From positions 248,001-312,000 of the forward strand of contig NZ_JAGEOJ010000015.1 in the NCBI RefSeq assembly GCF_017573505.1: DNA of 64,000 bases, given 5' to 3'. The first letter of the stretch is position 1. Each line of letters starts with the position of its first letter. Source of the stretch: Actinomadura barringtoniae. Its GTDB lineage: Bacteria > Actinomycetota > Actinomycetes > Streptosporangiales > Streptosporangiaceae. A program made the position numbers and the translations under genes. This document shows positions 1 through 8,354 of this stretch, piece after piece. Under the pieces are notes generated by a model that worked only from the letters and a program-made list of their open reading frames with translations, had not been told where the DNA came from and made no database searches.

Positions 1-2
1 GC

Positions 3-125
3 GCGACGCTCGTCATGGCGCTGGACTTCGGCCTGGCGTTCCAGCACCTCCTGGACCCCGACCGCGTCGACGCCAAGCTTTACGCCACCGGCATGCGCAT
101 GGTCCTGGAGCACTCACTCCCCTAA
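3..125 (+). CDS. C-terminal end of a regulator, probably TetR family (partial)
   Basis: Only the last 40 codons are in the window, reading in from the left edge and ending in TAA. The residues (a hydrophobic helix followed by HLLDP and a final helix ending LEHSLP) resemble the ligand-binding C-terminal domain of TetR-type repressors, but the DNA-binding half lies outside, so the family call is an inference. Its stop codon overlaps the stop of the convergent transporter gene by two bases. Confidence 0.45.
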   Translation, partial: ATLVMALDFGLAFQHLLDPDRVDAKLYATGMRMVLEHSLP

Positions 126-1093
126 CGGGGCGTCGCGGTCTCGCGGGCGGGCAGCGCGACCTCCTCCTGAACGTCCATGCCCGCGTCGCCGTTCTCGTCG
201 GACCCGCCCCCGGCCGACGCGGACAGCGGCCGCCCCTGGACGTTGATCAGAACGACGCCGAGGATGCTGATGAGGCCCCCGGCGAGCTCGACGAGGCGCG
301 GGACCTCGCCCAGCCAGACGAAGGCGACGGCCAGCGCGACCGGCGGGACCAGGTAGAGCGCGGCGGTGGAGGAGGCCATGCTGAGGCGTGCGACGGCGTA
401 CGCCCAGACGACGAAGCCGAGCGCGGACGGCAGCAGGCCCAGATAGAGGGCCGACGCGGTCGCGGACGGCGGGGCGGTGGCGGCGGCGCGGACGGCCGAG
501 GGCGCGAGCGGGACGAGGAAGAGCGTCCCGGTCCACATGGCGTACGAGGCGACCTCGACGCCCGTGTAGCGCTTGAGCAGCGGCTTGCTCGCGAAGTGGT
601 AGACGCCCTGGACGATCGCCGCCGCCAGGACCACCAGCGCGCTCGCGGACAAGCGCGCGTTCCCGCCCGCGACGGCGATGACGGCCGATCCGGCCACGGC
701 GATCGCACTGCCGGCGGCGATCCGGGCGGTCAGGCGTTCACCCAGCAGGGCCGTGGCGAGCAGAACGCTGTAGACCGGCGCCGTCGCCACCAGCAGGCTC
801 GCCGTCCCTGCGGGCACGTGCACCTCACCCCAGTTGAGGAGCAGCTGGTAGGCGGTCATGCCCGTCAGGCCGGAGAGCGCGATGAGGGGCAGGTCCCGCG
901 GGCGCGGCATCCGGACCCGCAGCGGTACGGCGGTGAGGGCGAGCGCCAGGGAGGCCGTTGCCAGGCGCAGGAACGACAGGCCGCCGGCTCCCAGGCCGTT
1001 CAGGCCCACGCGGATCGCGGGGAACGCGGACGCCCACAGCACGACGGTCGCGGCCAGGGCCAGGTGCGAGGTCTTCACGCCTTTCAGGCTCAC
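122..1093 (-). CDS. EamA/DMT-family membrane transporter
   Basis: A 323-residue integral membrane protein with about ten hydrophobic segments arranged as two EamA repeats (roughly residues 10-145 and 155-290). EamA proteins of the drug/metabolite superfamily usually export amino acids or small metabolites across the cytoplasmic membrane; the substrate cannot be read from sequence. The start is a GTG without a clear ribosome binding site; a TATCCT box (1098-1103) lies just upstream, so a leaderless transcript is possible. The C-terminus is an acidic hydrophilic tail. It is divergent from a LysR regulator 57 bp away, an arrangement typical of a LysR gene controlling its neighbour. Confidence 0.85.
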   Translation of the reverse strand: MSLKGVKTSHLALAATVVLWASAFPAIRVGLNGLGAGGLSFLRLATASLALALTAVPLRVRMPRPRDLPLIALSGLTGMTAYQLLLNWGEVHVPAGTASLLVATAPVYSVLLATALLGERLTARIAAGSAIAVAGSAVIAVAGGNARLSASALVVLAAAIVQGVYHFASKPLLKRYTGVEVASYAMWTGTLFLVPLAPSAVRAAATAPPSATASALYLGLLPSALGFVVWAYAVARLSMASSTAALYLVPPVALAVAFVWLGEVPRLVELAGGLISILGVVLINVQGRPLSASAGGGSDENGDAGMDVQEEVALPARETATPR

Positions 1094-1150
1094 GCGTAGG
1101 ATAGGAAAGGTCTAGTTACTCTTTATTGGCTGATTGAGAAGGTCTTCTTA

Positions 1151-2038
1151 ATGTTGGACACGCGGCGGATGCGGTTGCTGCGCGAGCTCTCGGTTCACGG
1201 GACCGTGACGGCGACGGCCGAGGCGCTGCACCTCACCGGCCCGGCCGTGTCACAGCAGCTGGCCGCGCTGGAACGCGAGGCCGGGATGCCGCTGCTGGAG
1301 AAGCAGGGCCGCCGGCTGCGGCTCACGGCGGCCGGAAGCCTGCTGGTCGAGCACGCCGAGGTCATCCTGGGCGGCCTCGCCGCCGCGGAGGCCGACCTGG
1401 AGGCGCTGCGCGGCGGCGGCCGTGGCGTGGTCCGGATCGCGGCGTTCCCGTCGGCCGCTCGCGTGCTGATGCCGCGCGTCTGGCGGCGGCTGGCGAACGA
1501 CCTGGAGCTGCACCTGACCGATCGCGAGCCCGGTCCGGCCGTCGAGGCGTTGCGGCAGCGCGACGCCGATGTCGCGGTCGTGCACGCCTACAGCCTGCTC
1601 CCCCGCGAACTGCCGCCCGGATGCGAGCAGCATCGGGTGATGGACGACCCGGTCCTGCTCGCCCTTCCCGAGGGACGAGTGGAGGCGGGCGCGGTCGTGG
1701 ACCTCGGGTCGTTCGCCGAGGACGACTGGCTGATGCCCGGACCCGAGACCTCGTGCCACGAACTGACCAGGCGGGCATGCGGAGCCGCCGGATTCGTACC
1801 CCGCCCGGTCGCCGTGGCCAGCGACTTCTCCGTGCTGACCGCGCTCGTGGCGGCGGGCGCGGGCGTCGCGCTCGTGCCGGAGATGGCGTTGCCCGCGAAC
1901 GTGCAGGGAGTCGGCGTGCATCCGCTCGCCCAGCCGATCACCCGCACGATCTCCGCGTTCACCAGGGCGGGCGAGTCCCGCCAGCCGCACATCCGGAGGG
2001 TCCTCGACGAGCTCCAGGCGAACGACCCCGTTGCCTAG
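1151..2038 (+). CDS. LysR-family transcriptional regulator
   Basis: A 295-residue LysR-type regulator. Residues 1-60 form the winged helix-turn-helix (recognition helix around GPAVSQQLAALE), and residues about 88-290 form the periplasmic-binding-protein-like effector domain. The ATG start is preceded by GAGAAGG. The gene is divergently transcribed from the EamA transporter with a 57-bp shared promoter region, so it probably controls that exporter in response to a small ligand; this is inferred from position. Its stop codon overlaps that of the next, convergent gene within a CTAG tetranucleotide. Confidence 0.9.
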   Translation: MLDTRRMRLLRELSVHGTVTATAEALHLTGPAVSQQLAALEREAGMPLLEKQGRRLRLTAAGSLLVEHAEVILGGLAAAEADLEALRGGGRGVVRIAAFPSAARVLMPRVWRRLANDLELHLTDREPGPAVEALRQRDADVAVVHAYSLLPRELPPGCEQHRVMDDPVLLALPEGRVEAGAVVDLGSFAEDDWLMPGPETSCHELTRRACGAAGFVPRPVAVASDFSVLTALVAAGAGVALVPEMALPANVQGVGVHPLAQPITRTISAFTRAGESRQPHIRRVLDELQANDPVA

Positions 2039-2484
2039 GGCGTCGTCAGCGCCTTGTCGGCGGCGTGCAGGATCCTGCCGAAGACGTAGGCGATCACCGG
2101 CTTGGCGACGACGCGGGTGACGACCGCGCCGAACGGGACGGGCACCTCGAAGGTGGTCGTCCAGACGATCTCGGTGCCCTGCGCGACCTCGGTGAACGTC
2201 ATGCGGCCGAGTTCGTGGCGGGCGGGCGGGATGGAGCGGTCGACGGTGTAGTCGAAGTCGTGCGGCGGGTTGTAGGCGGTGATCCGTTCGCGGAACCAGC
2301 CGATCGCCCACGTGTGCAGCCGGATCGCGCCCACTCCGTACGGGGCTCCCTGGCCGTGCCGGGCCAGCCGCGCCCTGAGGATGAGCGCGGAACGGGTGTA
2401 GTTGGTCGTCGTGGCGCACCAGTCGAATACGTCGGCGATCGGTGCGGCGATGACGCGCCGGACTGTCAGGGTCTCCACTGTCAT
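2035..2484 (-). CDS. SRPBCC (START/polyketide cyclase-like) family protein
   Basis: About 149 residues with the SRPBCC fold signature: an N-terminal beta strand and helix (VRRVIAAPIADVFDW), a central beta sheet, and a long C-terminal helix with RILHAADKAL. Such helix-grip proteins bind hydrophobic ligands in a cavity; some are cyclases or aromatases, but no specific role can be assigned. The start is uncertain: an ATG at 2484 directly abuts GGGAGG, whereas a GTG two codons later (2478) sits six bases from it and is the better spaced start. The gene is convergent with the LysR gene and stands alone. Confidence 0.8.
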   Translation of the reverse strand: MTVETLTVRRVIAAPIADVFDWCATTTNYTRSALILRARLARHGQGAPYGVGAIRLHTWAIGWFRERITAYNPPHDFDYTVDRSIPPARHELGRMTFTEVAQGTEIVWTTTFEVPVPFGAVVTRVVAKPVIAYVFGRILHAADKALTTP

Positions 2485-2775
2485 CCTCCCTCGGGAGCGC
2501 CCCACTGAGGCTCAGCGAGGCTCACAGAGGGGACCGTTGGGTGATCTCGACCGTGACAACCCGGGCGGTGACGTGCATCACGCGCGCGATGTACCACGTC
2601 GCCTGGATCAACCAAAGGGTTTACCGATCCTGACGGCCGTATGTGGCCAAAGTGGCACATGACCCGTCCGAGGCTCTTGCACCCGTTTGAGAGCCAATGT
2701 TCATTATGAGCGTGCTTCATGTCCGGCCCGTACAAAGCCGTACGGGTCGCTCCGCTCCCCCCAGGAGGCACGTAC

Positions 2776-3555
2776 ATGACCCACCGTTTCAGCAGGGCGG
2801 CTCTGATCGGAGCGGCCTCGCTGGCCATGCTCGCGTCCCCCGCCACCATCGCCCACGCCACCGCCAAGCCCACCCCGCCGCCGAAGCCCTACGTGGTCGG
2901 CGGCACCCCCGCCAAGGCGGGCGAGTACCCGTGGATGGTGCGCCTGTCCATGGGATGCGGCGGCGCCCTCTACGCCAAGGACATCGTCCTCACCGCACAG
3001 CACTGTGTCGCCGGCGAGGACCCGACCGGGGTCACCGCCACCGCCGGCGTCATCGACCTGCAGGACCCCGCCGCCCAGGTCGCGCACTCCACCAAGATCA
3101 CCGCCGGTGGCGGTCCCGGCAAGAAGGACTGGGCCGTCATCAAGCTCGACAAGGCCCTCGACCTTCCCACCCTGAAGATCGCCGAGGACGACTCCCTCAA
3201 CAGCGGCGACTTCGACATCGTGGGCTGGGGCGCCGACAAGGAGGGCGGCGACCAGCAGCGCTACCTCCTGAAGGCCCAGGTCCCGTTCGTCGACGACGCC
3301 AAGTGCCAGGCCGCCTACAGCAACCTGGTGCCGGCCGTGGAGATCTGCGCCGGGAAGCTGGACACCGGCGGCGTCGACACCTGCCAGGGCGACTCCGGCG
3401 GCCCGATGGTCCGCAAGAACGACCAGGGCGAGTGGATCGAAGTCGGCATCGTCAGCTGGGGAGACGGCTGCGCCCGTCCCGGCAAGCCCGGTGTCTACGG
3501 CGAGGTGAGCTCGTTCGCCGGAGACATCAAGGCCGCGGCCGACGCACTCGGCTAA
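2776..3555 (+). CDS. secreted trypsin-like serine protease (S1 family)
   Basis: A 259-residue secreted chymotrypsin-fold protease. Residues 1-29 form a signal peptide, a short pro-segment follows, and the mature enzyme probably begins at VVGG (residue 40). The triad is visible: His76 in TAQHC, Asp118 in KKDWAVI and Ser207 in GDSGGP. Asp201, six residues before the serine, is the trypsin-type S1 pocket residue, predicting cleavage after Arg or Lys. Cysteines are placed for disulfides. The start is fixed by AGGAGG seven bases upstream (2763-2768). The gene is monocistronic and ends at a strong hairpin. Activation presumably needs another protease in the medium. Confidence 0.93.
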   Translation: MTHRFSRAALIGAASLAMLASPATIAHATAKPTPPPKPYVVGGTPAKAGEYPWMVRLSMGCGGALYAKDIVLTAQHCVAGEDPTGVTATAGVIDLQDPAAQVAHSTKITAGGGPGKKDWAVIKLDKALDLPTLKIAEDDSLNSGDFDIVGWGADKEGGDQQRYLLKAQVPFVDDAKCQAAYSNLVPAVEICAGKLDTGGVDTCQGDSGGPMVRKNDQGEWIEVGIVSWGDGCARPGKPGVYGEVSSFAGDIKAAADALG

Positions 3556-3670
3556 GGCCACAGGACGGCCTGGGCTGAGCTGGGCTGGGCCTGGCCCAGG
3601 CTGATCCATCGCGCGTGCGCCAAGCCACCGGGCGGCCCCTGGCCCCGCTCCCACCCGGTGGTCGCACGCC

Positions 3671-3711
3671 AAGAGGGGGTCTCCCGCTGGAGGAACGGGA
3701 GGCCCCCTCTT
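3671..3711. terminator. bidirectional hairpin terminator
   Basis: A 16-bp inverted repeat (3671-3686 and 3696-3711) with one G-U wobble encloses a 9-nt loop. It lies between the convergent protease and phospholipase D-family genes and can serve both strands; each side has a short T-rich flank. Confidence 0.8.
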
Positions 3712-3730
3712 CTTGGCCTGCGTTCTTGCT

Positions 3731-3805
3731 GCCTGTTTCGCCTAGCCGGCTCGCTGCCTGCTTCGCCTAGACGGCTTGCTTCCTGCGTCGCCTAACCGGC
3801 GTCGT
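3731..3805. repeat. three 25-bp tandem repeats spanning the phospholipase D stop codon
   Basis: Three imperfect copies with an exact 25-bp period: 3731-3755, 3756-3780 and 3781-3805, with core CGCCTAGCCGG or close variants. The third copy holds the last codons and stop of the minus-strand phospholipase D-family gene. The first two are non-coding echoes of it, each again carrying a TAG/TAA on the minus strand. Because 25 is not a multiple of three, the three stops fall in three different frames. Confidence 0.85.
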
Positions 3806-5054
3806 CCACTGCGCCTTCGGGCGGGGTGGGGACGTTCTCGTTGACGAGCCACGACGTGATGTGAAGACGGCCCTTGGCGAGGCCGAACACCTGGTTGAAG
3901 TTGCGAACGTAGGCGTCGTGGACGGTGGCGTTCTCCAGGGTCACCATCGCCTCGTCGTTATGACGAAGGGCCGCGTTGGTGTAGCTGTGGCTGCCCGTCA
4001 TGACGACCTTGCGGCGGCGGCCGTCGTAGTAGCCGTCGATGAGCAGGTACTTGGAATGCGCCGAGGCCACCTGGTTGTCGAAGAACCTGACGTCGGCGCC
4101 GCCGTGCGGCCCTCCGCGTGAGAGCTCCTTGCGGGCCGGTACGCCGATGCTGCCGCTCACGACCTGCACCTCGCAGCCCGCGGCGTCCAGGTCGCTCAGC
4201 TTCTTGGCGACCTCCGCGCGGTCGAAGATGCCGCTGGACAGGCGGATCCTCGTGCCGCCCGTGCACCGCACCTTGTTCAGGTCGTACACGATCGGGTCGC
4301 CAGTGGCCTTGGGGAAGAACGAGACCTTGCTGGTGCCCGACCGCACCTCACGGAAGTAGTTGCCGTTGGCCTTGTGCTTGGACAGCGCGTAGAAGTAGCC
4401 GCGGTAGGCGTCGTACAGCTTGCGGTCGGTCAGGGTGATGGAGTCGTTCCACTGGGCGTACATGCCACCCGTCGCGTTGCCCGAGGTCTGCACGAGCACG
4501 TTGCGCGAGTCGTAGGTGTGGGTGAACAAGTAGAACTTGTTGTGGTTCTTGGCCCCGTACTCACCGGTCTTGCCCGGGACCGCCGGGGCGATGCAACCGC
4601 GGTCCTTGGGGCACATGTCCACCCAGGACGCCTTGCGCTTGTCGGTCCCGAGGTTGCGCTTGATGTACGCCAGGACGTTCGGGTGCTTGAACGCGGCGCC
4701 GTAGTCGAGCACCAGGCGGACCTTCACACCCCGCCGCTTGGCCGCGACCAGCGCCTTGGCCATGCCCTCGGTGTTGAGCCTGAAGAGCGAGAGGTCGATC
4801 TCCGAGCCCTTGGCCGAGTGGGCGATCAGCTTCTTGATGTAGAGGTCGATCGAGCCCTGCTGCTGGAGGTTGCCCGACGGCTTGTTGAAGTGAGGGCCTT
4901 GCGGGACGAGCACCGGCTTTCTCTTCTTGTTCTTCTTGCCCGTCATGGGCTTCACCAGCGCCGGCGTGGACGCCGCCGAGGCCGCGGTGGCCTCCGCGGA
5001 GACCATCGCCGTGGTGATGAGAAGTCCTCCGGTAACGATCGCCAGCCGTCGCAC
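3792..5054 (-). CDS. secreted phospholipase D-family protein
   Basis: A 420-residue protein with an N-terminal signal peptide (about residues 1-28) and two PLD half-sites: HNKFYLF with His171/Lys173, and HSKYLLID with His333/Lys335. Each is followed by a GN or GSHSYTN stretch. Two HxK motifs in one chain form the active site of PLD-superfamily phosphodiesterases, which act through a phosphohistidine intermediate. Substrates of secreted actinobacterial members are phospholipids or nucleic acids; which applies here is unknown. GTG start with GGGAGGG seven bases upstream. The gene stands alone, convergent with the secreted protease. Confidence 0.88.
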   Translation of the reverse strand: MRRLAIVTGGLLITTAMVSAEATAASAASTPALVKPMTGKKNKKRKPVLVPQGPHFNKPSGNLQQQGSIDLYIKKLIAHSAKGSEIDLSLFRLNTEGMAKALVAAKRRGVKVRLVLDYGAAFKHPNVLAYIKRNLGTDKRKASWVDMCPKDRGCIAPAVPGKTGEYGAKNHNKFYLFTHTYDSRNVLVQTSGNATGGMYAQWNDSITLTDRKLYDAYRGYFYALSKHKANGNYFREVRSGTSKVSFFPKATGDPIVYDLNKVRCTGGTRIRLSSGIFDRAEVAKKLSDLDAAGCEVQVVSGSIGVPARKELSRGGPHGGADVRFFDNQVASAHSKYLLIDGYYDGRRRKVVMTGSHSYTNAALRHNDEAMVTLENATVHDAYVRNFNQVFGLAKGRLHITSWLVNENVPTPPEGAVDDAG

Positions 5055-5191
5055 TAAACCCTCCCGCCTCGCCGGTCACATGATCCGGCCAAGCGGGAGG
5101 TTAACACTTCACGACAAGAGCGGACATTCACCTCAAGTGATAAATGTCGTTGCTCCTCATGTGACAAATCTCGTCACAGCGTCATGACCTG

Positions 5192-5236
5192 TCACGACGC
5201 CGTGGCGACGCGGCATCACGACGCCACAGCGACGCG
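5192..5236. repeat. two 24-bp direct repeats downstream of glpD
   Basis: TCACGACGCC followed by CGACGCG occurs at 5192 and again at 5216, a 24-bp period, immediately after the glpD stop on the minus strand. A partial third copy lies near 5171-5190. No function is evident. Confidence 0.6.
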
Positions 5237-5239
5237 AGG

Positions 5240-6979
5240 TCAGGGCGTGGCGGTGGGCACGATGTCGGGGGCGCCGCGACGGGTCGCGTCGGCCTCCTGG
5301 TCGCCCACCTTGCTCTGCGAGTCGCGCTCGGCCTCTATGCGCTTGCGGTAGTACTCCACCTCGCGGTCGGTCTGCTTCTTCGACCAGCCGAGCACCGGCG
5401 CGAGCAGGTCCGCGGCCTCCTTGGCGACGCCGATGCCGCGGTCCCAGGTCTCTATCGAGATCCGGGTGCGGCGGGCCAGCACGTCGTTCAGGTGCCGGGC
5501 GCCCTCGTGCGAGGCCGCGTAGACGATCTCGGCGCGCAGGTAGTCGTCGGCGCCCGCCAGCGGCTTGCCGAGGTCGGGCTTGTCCTTGATCAGCCCGAGC
5601 AGGTCGTCGACGAGCGTCCCGTGCCGCCCGAGCAGGTGCTCGATCCGCGCCACGTGCAGGCCCGACTTGGCGGCCAGGCGGTGCCGCGCGTTCCACATCG
5701 CCTGGAAGCCGTCGCCGCCGACCAGCGGGATGCGGTCGGTGCACGACTCGGCCACCTTGCCGTCCAGGCCGTGCGCGACCGCGTCGATCGCGTCCTTGGC
5801 CATCACCCGGTACGTGGTGAACTTGCCGCCCGCGATCAAGACCAGCCCCGGCACGGGGTGCGCGACGATGTGCTCGCGGGACAGCTTGGAGGTCTCGTCG
5901 TTCTCCCCCGACAGCAGCGGCCGCAGCCCCGCGTAGACGCCCTCGACGTCGTCGTGGGTGAGCGGGGTCGTGAGCACCGAGTTCACATGGTCCAGGACGT
6001 AGTCGATGTCGGCCTTGGACGCGGCCGGGTGGGCCTTGTCGAGCGTCCAGCCGGTGTCGGTCGTCCCGATGATCCAGTGCCGTCCCCACGGGATGACGAA
6101 CAGCACCGACTTCTCGGTGCGCAGCAGGATCCCGGTGGCCGAGTGGATGCGGTCCTTCGGAACGACCAGGTGGATGCCCTTGGACGCGCGCACGTGGATC
6201 TGCCCGCGGCCGCCGACCAGTTCCTGGATGTCGTCGGTCCACACCCCGGTCGCGTTCACCACCTGCTTGGCGCGCACCTCGCTGGTCGCGCCGGACTCCA
6301 GGTCGCGCACGCGCAGCCCGGTCACCCGCTCGCCCTCGCGCAGGAAGCCGATGCACTGCGTGCGGGAGGCGATCTGGGCGCCGTACTCCGCGGCGGTGCG
6401 CAGCACCATCATCACGTAGCGGGCGTCGTCCATCTGCGCGTCCCAGAGCTGGATCGCTCCAACAAAGGCGTCCTTACGCAAGGACGGAGCCAGCTTCAGG
6501 GCGCCCCGCCTGGTCAGGTGCTTGTGGTGCGGCACGCCGCGCGTGCTGCCCATCTGCACCGAGAGCAGGTCGTACAGCGCCACGCCGGCACCGAAGTAGC
6601 CGCGCTCCCAGACCCGCTTGGTCGTCGGCAGCAGGAACGGCACCGGGCGCACGAGATGCGGCGCGATCTGCTGGAGCAGCAGCCCGCGTTCGGTCAGCGC
6701 CTCGCGGACCAGGTCGAAGTTGTACTGCTCCAGATATCTCAGCCCGCCGTGGATGAGCTTGGACGAACGCGAGGACGTGCCGGAGGCGAAGTCGCGCGCC
6801 TCCACGACCGCGACCGACAGGCCGCGGGTGGCGGCGTCGAGGGCGGCGCCCGCCCCGACGATGCCGCCGCCCACGACCACGACGTCGAATTCCTCGCGCC
6901 CCATCCGGTCCAGGGCCGCCGCGCGTTCCGCCGGCCCCAGCCGCGAGTTGCCCAGTCCGGTCACCGGTGATCCCGTCAT
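5240..6979 (-). CDS. glpD: aerobic glycerol-3-phosphate dehydrogenase
   Basis: A 579-residue FAD-dependent enzyme oxidising sn-glycerol 3-phosphate to dihydroxyacetone phosphate and passing electrons to menaquinone at the membrane. The N-terminal dinucleotide fold carries GGGIVGAG (about residues 37-44). SSRSSKLIHGGLRYLEQ, IGTTDT and a C-terminal DAO_C-type helical domain with its RTRIS/ETWDRG region are all present. Length and order match GlpD. The ATG is preceded by GGGGTGG. No glpF or glpK is adjacent, so the gene appears monocistronic. It links glycerol and phospholipid breakdown to respiration. Confidence 0.95.
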   Translation of the reverse strand: MTGSPVTGLGNSRLGPAERAAALDRMGREEFDVVVVGGGIVGAGAALDAATRGLSVAVVEARDFASGTSSRSSKLIHGGLRYLEQYNFDLVREALTERGLLLQQIAPHLVRPVPFLLPTTKRVWERGYFGAGVALYDLLSVQMGSTRGVPHHKHLTRRGALKLAPSLRKDAFVGAIQLWDAQMDDARYVMMVLRTAAEYGAQIASRTQCIGFLREGERVTGLRVRDLESGATSEVRAKQVVNATGVWTDDIQELVGGRGQIHVRASKGIHLVVPKDRIHSATGILLRTEKSVLFVIPWGRHWIIGTTDTGWTLDKAHPAASKADIDYVLDHVNSVLTTPLTHDDVEGVYAGLRPLLSGENDETSKLSREHIVAHPVPGLVLIAGGKFTTYRVMAKDAIDAVAHGLDGKVAESCTDRIPLVGGDGFQAMWNARHRLAAKSGLHVARIEHLLGRHGTLVDDLLGLIKDKPDLGKPLAGADDYLRAEIVYAASHEGARHLNDVLARRTRISIETWDRGIGVAKEAADLLAPVLGWSKKQTDREVEYYRKRIEAERDSQSKVGDQEADATRRGAPDIVPTATP

Positions 6980-7095
6980 CGCGCCACCCCTTGCACGGTT
7001 GGGTTATCAAGCTCTGCTAGCTCTACCTACCCAACAGTAAGGAAGCACCCGCACCAAGACCACCGATTCCGGTCGCGGATGAGTGAGACCCAGGC

Positions 7096-7149
7096 CTCAG
7101 TCCCGGCGCGGCACTCTCAGTCCCGGCGGCCGTGCCCTCAGTCCCGGCG
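7096..7149. repeat. three-copy repeat at the 3' end of guaB3
   Basis: The 13-mer CTCAGTCCCGGCG occurs at 7096, 7116 and 7137 (offsets 20 and 21 bp). The last copy contains the guaB3 stop codon and its final codons on the minus strand; the other two are downstream echoes, each carrying TGAG. Confidence 0.8.
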
Positions 7150-8259
7150 CGGCGCGACCACGACCTGGACGCGCTGGAACTCCTTGAGCTCGGTGTAGCC
7201 GGAGGTCGCCATGGCCCGGCGGAGCGCGCCGATCAGGTTCATCGAGCCGTCGGCCACGTGGGACGGGCCGTACAGCAGCTGCTCCAGGCTGCCCATCGTG
7301 CCCAGGTGCAGGCGGGTGCCGCGCGGCACGTCGCCGTGGTGGGCCTCGCTGCCCCAGTGGTAGCCGCGGCCCGGCGCCTCGGTGGAACGGGCGAACGGCG
7401 AGCCGATCATGACGGCGTCCGAGCCGCAGGCGAACGCCTTGGCGAGGTCGCCGCTGTTGGTCATGCCGCCGTCGGCGATCACGTGCACGTACCGGCCGCC
7501 GGACTCGTCGAGATAGTCGCGGCGGGCCGCGGCCACGTCGGCGACCGCGGTCGCCATCGGCACGGCGACGCCCAGAACGGTACGGCTCGTGTGTCCGGAA
7601 CCCCCGCCGAAACCGACCAGTACCCCGGCCGCGCCGGTCCGCATCAGGTGCAGGGCGGCGGTGTACGTCGAGCAGCCGCCGACGATCACCGGGACGTCCA
7701 GGTCGTAGATGAACTGCTTGAGGTTCAGCGGCTCGGCCCGGCCGGACACGTGCTCGGCCGACACCGTGGTGCCGCGGATCACGAACAGGTCCACCCCCGC
7801 GTCTATCACGGCCTTGTGGAACTGGGCCGTACGCTGCGGCGACAGCCGGGCCGCGACGGTCACGCCCGCCTCGCGGACCTCCTCGATCCGCCGGCCGATC
7901 AGCTCCTCCTTGATCGGCTCGGTGTAGATCTCCTGGAGCCGGCGGGTCGCCCGCGAGTCGTCCAGCGAGGCGATCTCGGCCAGCAGCGGCTCGGGGTTCT
8001 CGTACCGCGTCCACAGGCCCTCGAGGTCGAGCACGCCGAGCCCGCCCAGGTTGCCGATGGCGATCGCGGTGGCCGGGCTGACCACGCTGTCCATCGGCGC
8101 GACGAGCAGCGGGATCTCGAACCGGTAGGCGTCGACCTGCCAGGCGACGCTGACCTCCTCGGGGTCGCGCGTCCGGCGCGACGGCACGATGCCGATGTCA
8201 TCGAACGCGTACGCCCGGCGGCCGCTCTTGCCCCGCCCGATCTCCACCTCAGCAGCCAC
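7138..8259 (-). CDS. guaB3: GuaB3-family IMP dehydrogenase-related protein
   Basis: A 373-residue TIM-barrel protein of the IMPDH/GMP reductase superfamily that lacks CBS domains. It begins with the hallmark EIGRGKSGRRAYAFDDI and has the APMDSVVSP and ADGGMTNSG stretches. Where IMPDH has its catalytic cysteine loop, this sequence is diverged. GuaB3 paralogues are constant neighbours of guaB in actinobacteria. Their biochemical role was long unclear, with GMP reductase-like activity proposed. GTG start chosen because GAGGAA lies at proper spacing and because it matches the family's usual N-terminus. It follows guaB by 95 bp in the same direction. Confidence 0.92.
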   Translation of the reverse strand: MAAEVEIGRGKSGRRAYAFDDIGIVPSRRTRDPEEVSVAWQVDAYRFEIPLLVAPMDSVVSPATAIAIGNLGGLGVLDLEGLWTRYENPEPLLAEIASLDDSRATRRLQEIYTEPIKEELIGRRIEEVREAGVTVAARLSPQRTAQFHKAVIDAGVDLFVIRGTTVSAEHVSGRAEPLNLKQFIYDLDVPVIVGGCSTYTAALHLMRTGAAGVLVGFGGGSGHTSRTVLGVAVPMATAVADVAAARRDYLDESGGRYVHVIADGGMTNSGDLAKAFACGSDAVMIGSPFARSTEAPGRGYHWGSEAHHGDVPRGTRLHLGTMGSLEQLLYGPSHVADGSMNLIGALRRAMATSGYTELKEFQRVQVVVAPRRD

Positions 8260-8354
8260 AGATCTTCCTCTCAAACCTTGATCAACAAGGAGTGTTCCCG
8301 CGCACGGCGAAAACAAGCCCTGGCGGAGCCTATGTCGTCGAGCGGGGGAACCGC

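Noticed and set aside
2035..2038. Overlapping CTAG stop codons between convergent genes as a special signal
   Set aside because: Convergent stops sharing CTAG or CTAA (also at 122-125) are expected in compact genomes and show no further structure.
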